A stretch of 34,052 nt of DNA from Pseudomonadales bacterium (GTDB lineage Bacteria > Pseudomonadota > Gammaproteobacteria > Pseudomonadales > Pseudohongiellaceae): the NCBI GenBank assembly GCA_028281635.1, contig JANQJM010000001.1:1-34052 (forward strand), in the 5' to 3' direction. Below are positions 1-12,639 of this stretch, in pieces. The position numbers and the translations under genes were made by a program. A model generated the notes under the pieces. The model was given only the letters and a program-made list of their open reading frames with translations, was not told where the DNA came from and made no database searches. Numbering within the stretch: the first letter of the stretch is position 1; each line of letters opens with the position of its first letter.

Positions 1-1494
1 GGGCCGCAAACAGTATTCGAACTGGAGCATATGGGTTTACCTTTTTCTCGTACTGAGAACGGGCGCATCTACCAACGACCCTTTGGTGGTCAATCCAAAG
101 ACTTTGGTAAAGGCGGGCAGGCGGCTCGTACCTGCGCGGCGGCAGACCGCACTGGTCACGCGTTACTGCATGCGCTCTATCAGGGCAATCTGAAAAACAA
201 CACGGTTTTCTTTAACGAGTGGTACGCCACCGATCTGGTGAAAAACCAGGACGGCGCCATCGTTGGGGTCATTGCCATTTGCATTGAGAATGGCGAGACA
301 GTCTTTATCGAGTCCAAAGCAACTGTATTTGCTACCGGTGGAGCGGGCCGTATCTATGCTTCTACTACAAACGCGTTGATCAATACCGGTGACGGTGTGG
401 GTATGGCATTACGTGCCGGGTATCCCATGCAAGATATGGAGATGTGGCAATTCCATCCTACGGGTATTTACGGTGCGGGTACGCTGGTTACCGAAGGCTG
501 CCGCGGTGAAGGTGGTTATCTTATTAACAAGGATGGCGAACGTTTCATGGAGCGTTACGCCCCTAACGCCAAAGACCTGGCGGGGCGCGATGTCGTCGCC
601 CGTTCCATGGTGCTGGAAATTCTGGAAGGCAGGGGCTGTGGCGATAAAGCCGATCACGTAATGCTCAAACTCGACCACCTCGGTGAAGAAGTGTTGAACG
701 CCAAGTTGCCAGGCATTCTTGAATTGTCGCGGACTTTTGCTCACGTCGATCCGGTTAAAGAGCCAATTCCAGTAGTGCCAACCTGTCACTACATGATGGG
801 TGGCATTCCAACCAATGTTCACGGCCAGGCGCTCACCCAAAATAGCGCCGGTGAAGACGAAATCATTCCGGGCCTGTTCGCCGTTGGTGAGGTTGCCTGC
901 GTCTCGGTGCACGGTGCTAATCGACTTGGTGGCAACAGTTTGCTCGACCTGGTGGTATTTGGTCGCGCAGCAGGTAAACACATTGAGCAGATGTTGTCGC
1001 AAGGCCTTGAGCAACGGGTAGCCTCAGAAACTGACATCGAGCAAGCAATGCAGCGATTGAATCGCTTAAATGAATCCACTTCCGGTGAGAGCGTGCCGCA
1101 GCTGCGTGCAGATTTGCAGGAGATTATGCAGAACCATTTCGGTGTATTCCGTAAGGGCGAGTTCATGCAGGAAGGTATCGAGAAACTGAAAACAATCCGG
1201 GAGCGCCTGGACAATCTGCATCTTGAAGACAAGAGCTGTACTTTCAATACAGCGCGAATTGAAGCTCTGGAACTGGAAAATCTATTTGAAGTAGCGGAAG
1301 CAACAGCGATTGCTGCCGAAGGTCGTAATGAAAGCCGTGGTGCACACGCAAGAGACGATTTCAGGGAACGTGATGATGAGAATTGGCTTTGCCACTCACT
1401 CTACTTCCCGGAGAGCAAGCAGGTCGGTAAGCGCGACGTAAATTTCACGCCCAAGACCGTTGATACATTCGAACCCAAAGTCAGAACTTATTAA
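1..1494 (+). CDS. sdhA: Succinate dehydrogenase flavoprotein subunit (5' truncated by window edge)
   Basis: Catalytic FAD subunit of complex II: oxidises succinate to fumarate on the cytoplasmic face of the inner membrane. The frame is open from base 1 ([10 protein letters not shown] precedes the first ATG at 31), so the gene enters from the left and that ATG is internal. 497 residues are present against about 590 in the family; the missing N-terminus holds the Rossmann FAD motif and the His that carries FAD covalently. Visible family signatures are [25 protein letters not shown] (active-site His) and [18 protein letters not shown] (substrate Arg). The C-terminus ends in the usual KVRTY. sdhB follows after 46 bases, and sdhC/sdhD would be expected upstream, outside the window. 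Identification is secure. Confidence 0.97.
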   Translation, partial: GPQTVFELEHMGLPFSRTENGRIYQRPFGGQSKDFGKGGQAARTCAAADRTGHALLHALYQGNLKNNTVFFNEWYATDLVKNQDGAIVGVIAICIENGETVFIESKATVFATGGAGRIYASTTNALINTGDGVGMALRAGYPMQDMEMWQFHPTGIYGAGTLVTEGCRGEGGYLINKDGERFMERYAPNAKDLAGRDVVARSMVLEILEGRGCGDKADHVMLKLDHLGEEVLNAKLPGILELSRTFAHVDPVKEPIPVVPTCHYMMGGIPTNVHGQALTQNSAGEDEIIPGLFAVGEVACVSVHGANRLGGNSLLDLVVFGRAAGKHIEQMLSQGLEQRVASETDIEQAMQRLNRLNESTSGESVPQLRADLQEIMQNHFGVFRKGEFMQEGIEKLKTIRERLDNLHLEDKSCTFNTARIEALELENLFEVAEATAIAAEGRNESRGAHARDDFRERDDENWLCHSLYFPESKQVGKRDVNFTPKTVDTFEPKVRTY

Positions 1495-1540
1495 TTGCAA
1501 ATCCTCCAGGTCATGGAGTCGCAGTCGATTTAGGTGAAAC

Positions 1541-2248
1541 GTGTTAGTAAGTATTTATCGTTACAACCCAGAAACTGATCAAAAACCTTCGATGCAGGAG
1601 TTCAAGGTTGAAGTTCCGGCTGGTAAAGATCTCATGGTGCTGGATGTATTAGCTCTGGTTAAGGAGCAGGATCCTTCTGTTGCTTATCGCAGATCTTGCC
1701 GGGAAGGCGTTTGCGGTTCTGATGGCATGAACATGAACGGAACCAATGGCCTGGCTTGTATCACACCGCTTTCGGAAGTGGGTGGGCCAGCCAGTAAGCT
1801 TGTACTACGTCCGCTGCCAGGACTACCGGTAATCCGTGATCTTGTCGTAGATATGACTATCTTTTACAAACAATTTGAAAAAGTGAGGCCCTATCTAATC
1901 AACGACGAACCGGCGCCGGCCATTGAGCGATTGCAGTCGCCAGAAGACAGGGCGAAACTGGATGGATTGTACGAATGTATTCTCTGCGCTTGCTGCAGTA
2001 CCAACTGTCCTTCGTTTTGGTGGAATCCTGACAAATTCATTGGCCCAGCGGGGTTGTTGCAGGCGTACAGATTTCTCGCAGATAGCCGGGACACGGCCAC
2101 TGCCGAGCGCTTAGCAGACTTGGATGATCCCTTTAGCGTATTCCGCTGCCGTGGAATCATGAATTGTGTTGCGGTGTGTCCGAAAGGGCTTAATCCCACG
2201 CGTGCAATTGGGCATATTCGCAACATGCTCATTTCTCAAGGAACATAA
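1541..2248 (+). CDS. sdhB: Succinate dehydrogenase iron-sulfur subunit
   Basis: Passes electrons from SdhA FAD through [2Fe-2S], [4Fe-4S] and [3Fe-4S] clusters to ubiquinone. 235 residues, normal for the family. The N-terminal ferredoxin domain has SCREGVCGSDG with C53, C58, D61 and C73; an Asp as third ligand is also known from E. coli SdhB. The C-terminal domain has CILCACCSTNCP (from C146) and CRGIMNCVAVCPKG. The start is GTG at 1541, preceded by AGGTGA only about three bases away, and its N-terminus lines up with known SdhB. It lies in the sdh-suc operon, 46 bases after sdhA and 87 before sucA. Confidence 0.97.
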   Translation: MLVSIYRYNPETDQKPSMQEFKVEVPAGKDLMVLDVLALVKEQDPSVAYRRSCREGVCGSDGMNMNGTNGLACITPLSEVGGPASKLVLRPLPGLPVIRDLVVDMTIFYKQFEKVRPYLINDEPAPAIERLQSPEDRAKLDGLYECILCACCSTNCPSFWWNPDKFIGPAGLLQAYRFLADSRDTATAERLADLDDPFSVFRCRGIMNCVAVCPKGLNPTRAIGHIRNMLISQGT

Positions 2249-2254
2249 AGTTCA

Positions 2255-2284
2255 TTGACAACTCGATGATCATGCCTGTTGTAA
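2255..2284 (+). promoter_or_regulatory. Possible weak internal promoter before sucA
   Basis: A perfect -35 hexamer TTGACA (2255-2260) is followed after 18 bases by TTGTAA (2279-2284), a poor -10. It lies in the 87-base sdhB-sucA gap, where an extra promoter for suc genes would be plausible. The -10 match is weak, so this is only a candidate. Confidence 0.25.
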
Positions 2285-2335
2285 GCGTTTCGCTCAAAGG
2301 CGATTGGTTTGGATTATTGATTACAGGTTACTGCA

Positions 2336-5167
2336 ATGCACGATAGCTTGATGGAAGCAATGTGGAGCACTGGACACCTTTCCGGTGCCAATGCGGAGTA
2401 CGTAGAAGAACTGTATGAAAAATTTCTATCGAATCCTGATGCTGTTCCTGGTGAATGGAAAGAGTTTTTCGAAAGTCTACCTTCCGCAAACGGCAACGGT
2501 GGTCGGGACATTTCCCACGCAGAGATCAGAAAAGACTTCAAAGCCCTGGCCAAGGTTAGTCGCTATGCTCAGGTCTTCAGTAATGAAGACATCGTTGATT
2601 CCGAGCATGAGCACAAACAAGTCGATGTCTTGCAATTGATTAGCTCGTACCGGGTGCGCGGTCACCAGAAAGCGCAACTGGATCCCCTAGGTATCATGCA
2701 CCGAGAGCGAGTTCCTGATCTGGAGCTGGAGTTTCACGAATTGTCACCCATCGACTATTCAACGATTTTTCAGACCGGGTCTCTTTTTATAAGCAAAGAA
2801 AAAGCAACGTTACAGGAAATAGTAGATACCCTTGAGAGAATCTATTGCTCTTCGGTCGGTTACGAATTTATGCATATCGTTAACCTTGAAGAGAAGCAGT
2901 GGATCCAACAACGTATCGAGAGCAATGATGGACACCCCGTTTTCGAAAATGATGTTAAGAAGCATCTTCTGGAGCGCCTCACTGCAGCCGAAGGTTTAGA
3001 GAAGCATCTTGATTCCAAATACCCTGGCACCAAACGCTTCGGCTTGGAAGGGGGCGAAAGTTTGATTCCTGCACTTGACGAATTAGTGCAGAGAGCAGGT
3101 CGTTACGGCGCCAAAGAAATTGTGTTGGGTATGGCCCACCGTGGGCGGCTAAACGTGCTGGTCAACATTCTGGGTAAAAACCCCGCGGATCTATTTGACG
3201 AATTTGAAGGCAAGGCGATTTACGAAAGCTCTGGTGATGTGAAATACCATCAGGGGTTCTCATCCAACATCATGACCGCCGGTGGTGAGTTACACATGGC
3301 CATGGCGTTTAACCCTTCACACCTTGAAATCGTTTCGCCTGTGGTCGAAGGCTCGGTGCGCGCCCGTCAATCCCGACGTCAGGATTCTGAAGGCAAGAAA
3401 GTCGTGCCGATTATCGTGCACGGTGATGCTGCTTTTGCCGGGCAGGGTGTAGTAATGGAAACCTTCCAGATGTCGCAGACCCGGGCGTACAAAACTGGAG
3501 GTACCGTACACATCATAGTCAACAACCAGGTTGGGTTTACCACCTCGCGTCAGGACGATGCGCGTTCTACTGAATACTGTACCGATGTCGCTCGAATGGT
3601 GCAGGCGCCTATCTTTCACGTGAATGCAGATGATCCAGAAGCGGTGCTGTTTGTAACTCAGTTAGCTTTGGATTTCCGATCTGAATTTCAAAAGGACGTG
3701 GTTATTGACCTGGTTTGCTACCGACGCCGCGGTCACAATGAAACTGATGAGCCTTCAGCTACCCAGCCTTTGATGTACGCAGCTATCAAGCAGCACAAAA
3801 CGACACGTGCCTTGTATGCTGAGAAGCTGGCGGAAACTGGTGTGATGAGTCTGAAGGTTTCCGATGAGCTGAACGCCAGCTATCGCAACACACTGGACAC
3901 CGGTGAACACGTAGTCAAAAGTCTGGTTAAGGAACCTTCAGTCGAGTTGTTTGTAGACTGGAGTCCCTATCTTGGGCACGACTGGAGCTCACACTTCAAT
4001 ACATCAATGCCTTTGGCAAATTTGCAGGCATTGGCCAAGAAGCTGGTCGATCTGCCTGCCAGTCTAAAACTGCAGCGGCAGGTAAAGAAAGTCTACGATG
4101 ACAGAGCCAGGATGGCAGCAGGTGAGATTCCCTGTGACTGGGGTATGGCGGAAACTCTGGCCTATGCCAGTGTGTTAACCAGTGGTAATAATGTGCGTAT
4201 TACCGGGCAAGATGTGAGACGTGGCACATTTTCTCATCGCCATGCAGTGGTTTACGATCAGGAAACGGCGGAAGACTTCGTGCCGCTGCAACAACTTGCT
4301 CCTGGTCAAAGTAAGTTTTCAATTTACGACTCCCTGCTGTCTGAAGAAGCGGTCCTGGCCTTCGAATATGGCTACGCAACTACTATGCCTAATGCGCTCA
4401 TCATCTGGGAAGCGCAGTTTGGAGATTTTGCCAATTCTGCTCAGGTTGTAATCGACCAATTCATCACTAGCGGTGAGCACAAATGGCAGCGATTATGCGG
4501 TCTTACTTTGCTGCTTCCCCATGGTTATGAAGGGCAGGGTCCAGAGCATTCTTCAGCCCGACTGGAGAGATTTTTACAGCTCTGTGCTGAACACAATATT
4601 CAGGTGTGCCTGCCCACTACCTCGGCGCAGGTGTTCCATATGCTGCGCAAGCAGGTCTTGTGCCCGCTGCGAAAACCGCTGGTGGTCATGTCGCCAAAGA
4701 GTCTGTTACGTCATAAGGAAACGGGCTCCAGTCTGGAAGAACTGGCGGAAAGCAGCTTCCAGGTGGTTATTGACGAGACCGATGAGATTGCCAAAGACAA
4801 AGTGCGCAAGCTGATTATTTGTAGCGGTAAGGTGTATTACGACCTGCGTAGTGAGCGTCGAGCCCGAGAGCTAGATGACATTGCTATCGTGCGTCTGGAA
4901 CAGTTGTATCCATTCCCGCACGACGACTTTCAGAATTGCCTGCTGCAATACGAGAATATCGAAGAAATTGTCTGGTGTCAGGAAGAACCCATGAACCAGG
5001 GGGCCTGGTATTCCAGCCAACACCATATCCGGCGCATTATTTCTGAGCACTTCCCGAAAATCTGGCTTGGCTATGCCGGCAGAGAGGCATCTGCCGCGGC
5101 AGCAGCGGGCTATCCAGCATTGCATTTGAGTCAGCAGAAACAGTTTATAGATGAAGCACTGAGTTAA
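2336..5167 (+). CDS. sucA: 2-oxoglutarate dehydrogenase E1 component
   Basis: Thiamine-diphosphate-dependent decarboxylase of the 2-oxoglutarate dehydrogenase complex; it decarboxylates 2-oxoglutarate and succinylates the lipoyl group of SucB. 943 residues, close to E. coli (933). The N-terminal segment has the typical SGANAEYVEELYEKF region. The core carries GMAHRGRLNVLVN, the TPP/Mg motif HGDAAFAGQG near residue 361 and HVNADDPEAV. The C-terminal transketolase-like half includes EAQFGDFANSAQVVIDQFI and HGYEGQGPEHSSAR. The start is ATG at 2336 with AGG about eight bases upstream. sucB follows after 45 bases. No missing residues or frame damage are evident. Confidence 0.98.
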   Translation: MHDSLMEAMWSTGHLSGANAEYVEELYEKFLSNPDAVPGEWKEFFESLPSANGNGGRDISHAEIRKDFKALAKVSRYAQVFSNEDIVDSEHEHKQVDVLQLISSYRVRGHQKAQLDPLGIMHRERVPDLELEFHELSPIDYSTIFQTGSLFISKEKATLQEIVDTLERIYCSSVGYEFMHIVNLEEKQWIQQRIESNDGHPVFENDVKKHLLERLTAAEGLEKHLDSKYPGTKRFGLEGGESLIPALDELVQRAGRYGAKEIVLGMAHRGRLNVLVNILGKNPADLFDEFEGKAIYESSGDVKYHQGFSSNIMTAGGELHMAMAFNPSHLEIVSPVVEGSVRARQSRRQDSEGKKVVPIIVHGDAAFAGQGVVMETFQMSQTRAYKTGGTVHIIVNNQVGFTTSRQDDARSTEYCTDVARMVQAPIFHVNADDPEAVLFVTQLALDFRSEFQKDVVIDLVCYRRRGHNETDEPSATQPLMYAAIKQHKTTRALYAEKLAETGVMSLKVSDELNASYRNTLDTGEHVVKSLVKEPSVELFVDWSPYLGHDWSSHFNTSMPLANLQALAKKLVDLPASLKLQRQVKKVYDDRARMAAGEIPCDWGMAETLAYASVLTSGNNVRITGQDVRRGTFSHRHAVVYDQETAEDFVPLQQLAPGQSKFSIYDSLLSEEAVLAFEYGYATTMPNALIIWEAQFGDFANSAQVVIDQFITSGEHKWQRLCGLTLLLPHGYEGQGPEHSSARLERFLQLCAEHNIQVCLPTTSAQVFHMLRKQVLCPLRKPLVVMSPKSLLRHKETGSSLEELAESSFQVVIDETDEIAKDKVRKLIICSGKVYYDLRSERRARELDDIAIVRLEQLYPFPHDDFQNCLLQYENIEEIVWCQEEPMNQGAWYSSQHHIRRIISEHFPKIWLGYAGREASAAAAAGYPALHLSQQKQFIDEALS

Positions 5168-5212
5168 AGCGCTCGTTGATCACGAGTGATTTCAAGATTA
5201 GTAGGACAAACA

Positions 5213-7887
<2,675 letters not shown>

Positions 7888-7941
7888 CAGCACTTATCGA
7901 AACTGCTCATTGAATAAGAAGCTCGAAAGGACAAAGTCTTA

Positions 7942-9111
7942 ATGAATTTACACGAATACCAGGCAAAGCAGTTGTTTGCCGACTATGGATTGCCCGTATC
8001 ACAGGGAATTGCTGTAGACACTCCAGCAGCCGCAGCCGCAGCCACCTCCGAAATTGGTGGCAATAAATGGGTGGTCAAAGCCCAGGTACATGCCGGTGGT
8101 CGTGGTAAGGCAGGAGGGGTGAAGCTGGTGGACTCTGCTGCTGAAGCGGAAGAATTCGCAGCACGTTGGTTAGGCAAGAATCTGGTGACCTACCAGACCG
8201 ATGCCAATGGCCAGCCAGTGAGCAAAATCCTGGTAGAGGCTTGCACCGACATTGCTCAGGAATTGTATCTGGGTGCTGTTGTCGATCGCTCGTCGCGACG
8301 AATTGTGTTTATGGCATCTATTGAAGGTGGTGTGGAGATTGAAAAAGTTGCTGCGGAAACACCTGAAAAGATTCTAAAAGCAACTATCGATCCTCTGACT
8401 GGACCGCAAGCCTATCAAGGCAGGGATCTGGCATTTCGGCTGGGCTTAAAAGGGGACCAGATTAAACAGTTCACCAAATTGTTTCTGGGTCTGGCAAAAC
8501 TCTTTGCAGAACTAGACCTGTCACTACTTGAAATCAATCCTCTGGTTATTACCGACGCAGGTAATCTTCACTGCCTGGACGGAAAAATTAATATCGATGG
8601 CAATGCCTTGTATCGACAGCCTAAGTTGCAGGAAATGCATGATCCTTCTCAAGACGATGAGAGAGAGGCCCAGGCAGCCGAATGGGATCTGAACTATGTA
8701 GCCTTGGATGGCAATATTGGTTGTATGGTTAATGGTGCTGGCCTGGCCATGGGGACTATGGACATAGTGCAACTATACGGCGGCAACCCAGCTAATTTTC
8801 TCGATGTCGGCGGTGGTGCCACCAAAGAACGGGTGACAGAAGCCTTCAAGATTATCCTCTCCGATGAAAATGTTGCCGCAGTTCTGGTTAATATCTTTGG
8901 CGGGATCGTGCGCTGTGACTTGATCGCCGAAGGCGTTATCGGAGCAGTCGAGGAAGTCGGTGTCGAAGTACCCGTTGTAGTCAGGCTGGAAGGTAATAAC
9001 GCAGAGCTTGGTCGCGAGGTCTTGCAACAGAGTGGCCTCAATATCATCGCGGCCAACTCGCTTTCTGACGCGGCACAAAAAGTTGTGGATGCAGCAGGAG
9101 GCAAGGCATGA
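7942..9111 (+). CDS. sucC: Succinyl-CoA synthetase beta subunit
   Basis: ADP-forming succinate-CoA ligase, beta chain: ATP-grasp domain in the N-terminal half and a CoA-ligase domain at the C-terminus. 389 residues, the family's usual size. Signatures: start [43 protein letters not shown], and [18 protein letters not shown] with FLDVGGGA. Start ATG at 7942 with AAGGAC upstream. Its last four bases overlap the start of sucD (ATGA), implying translational coupling for the alpha-beta heteromer. No anomaly is seen. Confidence 0.98.
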   Translation: MNLHEYQAKQLFADYGLPVSQGIAVDTPAAAAAATSEIGGNKWVVKAQVHAGGRGKAGGVKLVDSAAEAEEFAARWLGKNLVTYQTDANGQPVSKILVEACTDIAQELYLGAVVDRSSRRIVFMASIEGGVEIEKVAAETPEKILKATIDPLTGPQAYQGRDLAFRLGLKGDQIKQFTKLFLGLAKLFAELDLSLLEINPLVITDAGNLHCLDGKINIDGNALYRQPKLQEMHDPSQDDEREAQAAEWDLNYVALDGNIGCMVNGAGLAMGTMDIVQLYGGNPANFLDVGGGATKERVTEAFKIILSDENVAAVLVNIFGGIVRCDLIAEGVIGAVEEVGVEVPVVVRLEGNNAELGREVLQQSGLNIIAANSLSDAAQKVVDAAGGKA

Positions 9112-9980
9112 GCATTCTTGTAAACAAAGATACGCGAGTGATCTGTCAGGGCTTTACTGGATCCCAGGGCACCTTTCATTCGGAACAGGCAATCGAATAT
9201 GGCACTCAAATGGTGGGTGGCGTCACCCCTGGTAAAGGCGGCCAGGTACATCTTGATTTGCCTGTGTTCAATACCGTCAACGAAGCTGTTGCGGAGACCG
9301 AAGCCGATGCCTCGGTTATCTACGTGCCAGCACCGTTTTGTAAAGACTCGATTTTGGAAGCTGCCGATGCAGGCGTAAAACTGATCGTCTGTATCACCGA
9401 AGGGATTCCGACTCTGGATATGTTGGTGGCAAAAGAGAAATGCGATCAGGCCGGTGTGCGCCTGATTGGTCCAAACTGTCCCGGTGTTATCACACCAGGC
9501 CAATGCAAAATCGGCATCATGCCGGGACATATTCATCTGCCAGGGAAAGTAGGGATCGTATCTCGCAGCGGTACCTTGACCTATGAAGCAGTAAAGCAAA
9601 CAACTGATCATGGTTTCGGTCAGTCTTCCTGTGTTGGTATTGGCGGAGACCCTATACCTGGCTCAAACTTCATCGATATCCTCGGCATGTTTGAAGAGGA
9701 TTCAGAAACCGAAGCCATTGTGATGATTGGTGAAATCGGTGGCACGGCGGAAGAGGAAGCTGCTGCCTTTATCAAGGCCAGCGTGAGCAAACCCGTCGTC
9801 GCGTACATCGCTGGTGTCACTGCTCCACCAGGGAAACGTATGGGCCATGCTGGTGCCATTATCTCCGGCGGCAAAGGAACCGCTGACGAGAAATTTGCTG
9901 CATTGCAAGATGCCGGTGTAAAGACTGTTCGAAGCCTCGCTGATATTGGTAACGGGCTGAGTGAAATAACGGGTTGGTAG
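9108..9980 (+). CDS. sucD: Succinyl-CoA synthetase alpha subunit
   Basis: CoA-binding and phosphohistidine subunit; with SucC it converts succinyl-CoA to succinate with nucleotide triphosphate formation. 290 residues. Visible: [50 protein letters not shown], and the active-site H247 in [16 protein letters not shown]. The start overlaps sucC by four bases. It is the last gene of the sdh-suc operon; its stop codon lies inside a strong hairpin (9971-9995). Confidence 0.98.
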   Translation: MSILVNKDTRVICQGFTGSQGTFHSEQAIEYGTQMVGGVTPGKGGQVHLDLPVFNTVNEAVAETEADASVIYVPAPFCKDSILEAADAGVKLIVCITEGIPTLDMLVAKEKCDQAGVRLIGPNCPGVITPGQCKIGIMPGHIHLPGKVGIVSRSGTLTYEAVKQTTDHGFGQSSCVGIGGDPIPGSNFIDILGMFEEDSETEAIVMIGEIGGTAEEEAAAFIKASVSKPVVAYIAGVTAPPGKRMGHAGAIISGGKGTADEKFAALQDAGVKTVRSLADIGNGLSEITGW

Positions 9981-9995
9981 CGTCGCTACCGACCC
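9971..9995 (+). terminator. Hairpin over the sucD stop codon, possible operon terminator
   Basis: GGGTTGGTAGC and GCTACCGACCC form an 11-pair stem with one G-U wobble and a GTC loop; the TAG stop is within the left arm. No T-run follows directly (CTAAAATCC), so it is not a textbook intrinsic terminator. It could be a Rho-dependent end, a 3' stability hairpin or a weak terminator. Confidence 0.5.
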
Positions 9996-10177
9996 TAAAA
10001 TCCACAAAATTCCCTCCATTTTCTATCTGCTAATTTTTTCTCGGTTAAAAGGTTCAATCTACGTAATAGGTTGTGTTACGCTTAGCCGCGAAATCAGCTT
10101 AACGCGCTGAATTTCAGGGACTAATTGGCATTTTGCAGATCGAATTCCGGTCAACAAGAAGCCAGGTCGAATTGATA

Positions 10178-10222
10178 GTTACCATGCTTCTCAATTTGTA
10201 AGAATTTGAGTAGAACGGTAAC
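10178..10222. repeat. Imperfect inverted repeat, candidate operator
   Basis: The first 20 bases from 10178 (GTTACC...CTCAATTT) match the reverse complement of the bases ending at 10222 (AATTTGAG...GGTAAC) at 16 of 20 positions. The outer GTTACC/GGTAAC and inner CTCAA/TTGAG blocks are exact. The spacer is only about five bases, so it could be either a protein site or an RNA hairpin. Confidence 0.4.
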
Positions 10223-10244
10223 TCTCGTTCGGCACTTTCATGGA

Positions 10245-10295
10245 AAACTGTCGTTATTGAGCGAGCAGAAAACTCACGGAATTCTCAGACAGTTT
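10245..10295. repeat. Spaced inverted repeat AAACTGTC / GACAGTTT
   Basis: Exact eight-base arms at 10245-10252 and 10288-10295 are separated by 35 bases, about 130 bases before the DUF3450 gene. Such spacing fits two half-sites or a long-looped RNA structure. Chance occurrence cannot be excluded. Confidence 0.3.
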
Positions 10296-10423
10296 CGATA
10301 GGGAAGGATGGACAAAATAAAGAGAAGTTTTCCGGTCTGATTTTCGTTAGTGGGATTAAGGGAAACCAACAAAAATGCCCACCAATAGAACAGAACCGTT
10401 TCGATAAATTAATAGGATGGCAC

Positions 10424-11224
10424 ATGAATAACCGTCGCATAAACCGATTGAGCCTGTCTGCTCTGGTAATGCTACTGTCTGGTCTCTTTGGCGCTGCGCA
10501 GGCCCAGGAGATTTTGGTCGATAGCAGTGTTTTGGATCAGGCAATGGATGTCCTCGGTGAGAAATATGCAGAGTCTGCTGCAACTCAGGAAGAAATAACC
10601 CGGCTGGCCAATGAGGCGAGCTCTACTTTCGAAGAATTCAAACGCGCGAATGACAACCTGGAATCCTTGCTGGTGTTGAATGCTGGCTACCGACGACAGA
10701 TAGCGGCTCAGATGGAGCAAATCGCTACGCTGGATGAATCTATCGATTCCGTTCAAGAGATCACACAAGGGATTCCCTTGTTAATGGAAAAAATGCTATC
10801 CAGTCTGGAGCAGTTTGTTGCCCTGGATTATCCATTCCGTATCGATGAGCGTATGGCGCGTCTGCAATTCGCGCGTGACGCTATCGACAACCCCGATGTG
10901 TCTATCGCAGAAAAATTTCGTCAGGTATTGGTGATGTATCAAACCGAAGCAGCCTTTGGCCGTACTAACGAAACTTATCCGGACACGATTGAAATTGGCG
11001 GTGTGGAGCGTGATGTAAACATCATCCGCATTGGTCGCGTTTCTTTGATGTATCAAACTACCGACCGTGAAGTGACAGGTGCCTGGGACAACTCCCAGCG
11101 TCAATGGATTGAGCTGCCAGCGGGGCAATATCGCTCCGAAGTCCAACAAGCGCAGCGTGTAGTATCGAACCTCGACGCGCCAGATATTCTATTCCTTCCT
11201 GTATTGGCACCGGAGGCACAGTAA
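10424..11224 (+). CDS. Periplasmic DUF3450 family protein
   Basis: First gene of the TonB2-type operon. 266 residues with a signal peptide (MNNRR, hydrophobic core, cleavage after AQA at about 27). The mature part begins as a likely coiled coil (about 45-120), followed by the family-like core LLMEKMLSSLEQFVALDYPF, SIAEKFRQVLVMYQTEAAFGR, and IRIGRVSLMYQT with GAWD. This pattern is typical of DUF3450, whose members sit upstream of ExbB-like genes. Its role is not established; a periplasmic partner of the TtpC/ExbB complex is the reasonable inference. The stop overlaps the next start by one base (TAATG), so translation is probably coupled. Confidence 0.85.
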   Translation: MNNRRINRLSLSALVMLLSGLFGAAQAQEILVDSSVLDQAMDVLGEKYAESAATQEEITRLANEASSTFEEFKRANDNLESLLVLNAGYRRQIAAQMEQIATLDESIDSVQEITQGIPLLMEKMLSSLEQFVALDYPFRIDERMARLQFARDAIDNPDVSIAEKFRQVLVMYQTEAAFGRTNETYPDTIEIGGVERDVNIIRIGRVSLMYQTTDREVTGAWDNSQRQWIELPAGQYRSEVQQAQRVVSNLDAPDILFLPVLAPEAQ

Positions 11225-12615
11225 TGAAAGCATTAAGAAAACTGACTAGCCTCTCAGCCACTGCAGCGGCAACCCTTCTCTTTATTACCTCTGCTCAAAG
11301 TTGGGCCCAAACTTCTCTGGCGGATTTATTGGAGGCGGTAGAAAACGACCGTGTTGGAGAATCTGAAGAGTACCGCCAGCGCCAGCAGCAATTCGAACAG
11401 AATGCCGCGCGACAAGAACAGATTCTGCAAACCACTGAAGAGCGCATAGTCGCAGAAGAAGAAGAGCAGGCTAGTCTGAGTGATCAATTCGAACAGAACG
11501 AAATCGAAATCGCTGACAAACGAGAGATTCTTCGTAATCGCCGTGGTGACCTGAACGAATTGTTTGGAACCCTGCAGGGTGTTGCAGGTGATTTTCTTTC
11601 CAACTTTCAGGGTTCGTTAATTAGTGCCCAATACCCTGGCCGCTCTGAAGAGCTGGAACTCATCATCGAAAGAGCTGGCAGCACCATTGAGCAGCTGAAT
11701 ATCGAAGAGATGGAGCGTTTCTGGTACTTCATGCATCAGGAAGTAACAGAGTCAGGGCGCGTAGTGACCTACAACGGGGATATTGCTCTTCCAAGTGGTG
11801 ATACCGCCAACCGCACTATTACTCGAATCGGTGCATTCAATGCCATTTCAGATGGCGAATACCTTAACTACGAAGGATCAATAGGCCATCTGCAAGTTCT
11901 TCCGCGCCAGCCCGATGCCGATATATTGGCTTCAGCACGTGAGTTGCAATCTGCAAGTAGTGGCTTTACGCGTACCGGTATTGATCCAACAGGCGGAGTT
12001 GGTGGCCAGGTAATGGCAAATTTGATCAACTTCCCGAGCGCCCAGGAACAAGTTGAGAACAATGCAGGACCTATTGGATTCATCATTATTGGTGTTGGTG
12101 TAGTTGGTATCCTTCTCGGTTTTTATCGGCTGCTCATGTTGACTTTGGTGTCCGTCAAAGTCCGCTCACAACTTAAGAGCGACAAGCCAACTAAAAACAA
12201 CCCACTGGGTAGAGTATTGTTGGTGGCGGAAGCTAATCCGAACGCGGATACCGAGACGCTGGAACTAAAATTGGGTGAGGCTATTCTCAAGGAAACTCCT
12301 TCTTTAGAAAGCATGCTGACCCTGATCAAGATGATCGCCACCATTGCACCACTGGGCGGATTGCTCGGTACGGTGACCGGTATGATCACCGTATTCCAGC
12401 AAATAACAGTTTACGGAGCTGGTGACCCAACCATTATGGCTGGTGGTATTTCCCAGGCATTGATGACAACGGTACTCGGTATCGTAGTGGCAATTCCAAC
12501 TATCTTTATGCATACAGTAGTGAAGAGCCGCAGTGACAATATCATTCACATTCTTGAAGAACAGGCGACCGGCATGATTGCGCAGAAGGCAGAGCGCGCT
12601 GCTGGTGGTCAATAG
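11224..12615 (+). CDS. TtpC-like MotA/TolQ/ExbB proton channel family protein with large periplasmic domain
   Basis: 463 residues. The N-terminus has a signal-like segment ending near SWA (28), then a Glu/Gln-rich probable coiled coil (about 45-115) and a periplasmic domain to about 280. Membrane segments follow: TM1 about 284-309 (IGFIIIGVGVVGILLGF), TM2 about 368-390 (TIAPLGGLLGTVTGMITVF) and TM3 about 413-435 (ALMTTVLGIVVAIPTIF). The TM2/TM3 region is the conserved MotA/TolQ/ExbB channel domain. The architecture matches TtpC, which Vibrio TonB2 systems need in addition to ExbB2. Inferred role: links or tunes the proton channel in the periplasm. Confidence 0.85.
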   Translation: MKALRKLTSLSATAAATLLFITSAQSWAQTSLADLLEAVENDRVGESEEYRQRQQQFEQNAARQEQILQTTEERIVAEEEEQASLSDQFEQNEIEIADKREILRNRRGDLNELFGTLQGVAGDFLSNFQGSLISAQYPGRSEELELIIERAGSTIEQLNIEEMERFWYFMHQEVTESGRVVTYNGDIALPSGDTANRTITRIGAFNAISDGEYLNYEGSIGHLQVLPRQPDADILASARELQSASSGFTRTGIDPTGGVGGQVMANLINFPSAQEQVENNAGPIGFIIIGVGVVGILLGFYRLLMLTLVSVKVRSQLKSDKPTKNNPLGRVLLVAEANPNADTETLELKLGEAILKETPSLESMLTLIKMIATIAPLGGLLGTVTGMITVFQQITVYGAGDPTIMAGGISQALMTTVLGIVVAIPTIFMHTVVKSRSDNIIHILEEQATGMIAQKAERAAGGQ

Positions 12616-12639
12616 CACAATAAGGCGAGGTAAAATCCT

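Larger units (their letters stand above)
9996..10423. other. Long non-coding gap between suc operon and TonB2-type operon
   Basis: I see no credible gene on either strand here. It must carry the promoter of the downstream six-gene operon, but I could not pick a convincing -35/-10 pair. No Fur-box-like sequence is apparent, although the operon is TonB-related. It contains two inverted repeats (10178-10222 and 10245-10295). A ribosome site AGGATGG sits just before the ATG at 10424. Confidence 0.6.

Noticed and set aside
8694..9611. 305-codon open frame on the minus strand across sucC and sucD
   Set aside because: It lies entirely antisense to two highly conserved, overlapping genes, has no family features, and is explained by codon bias of the real frames.
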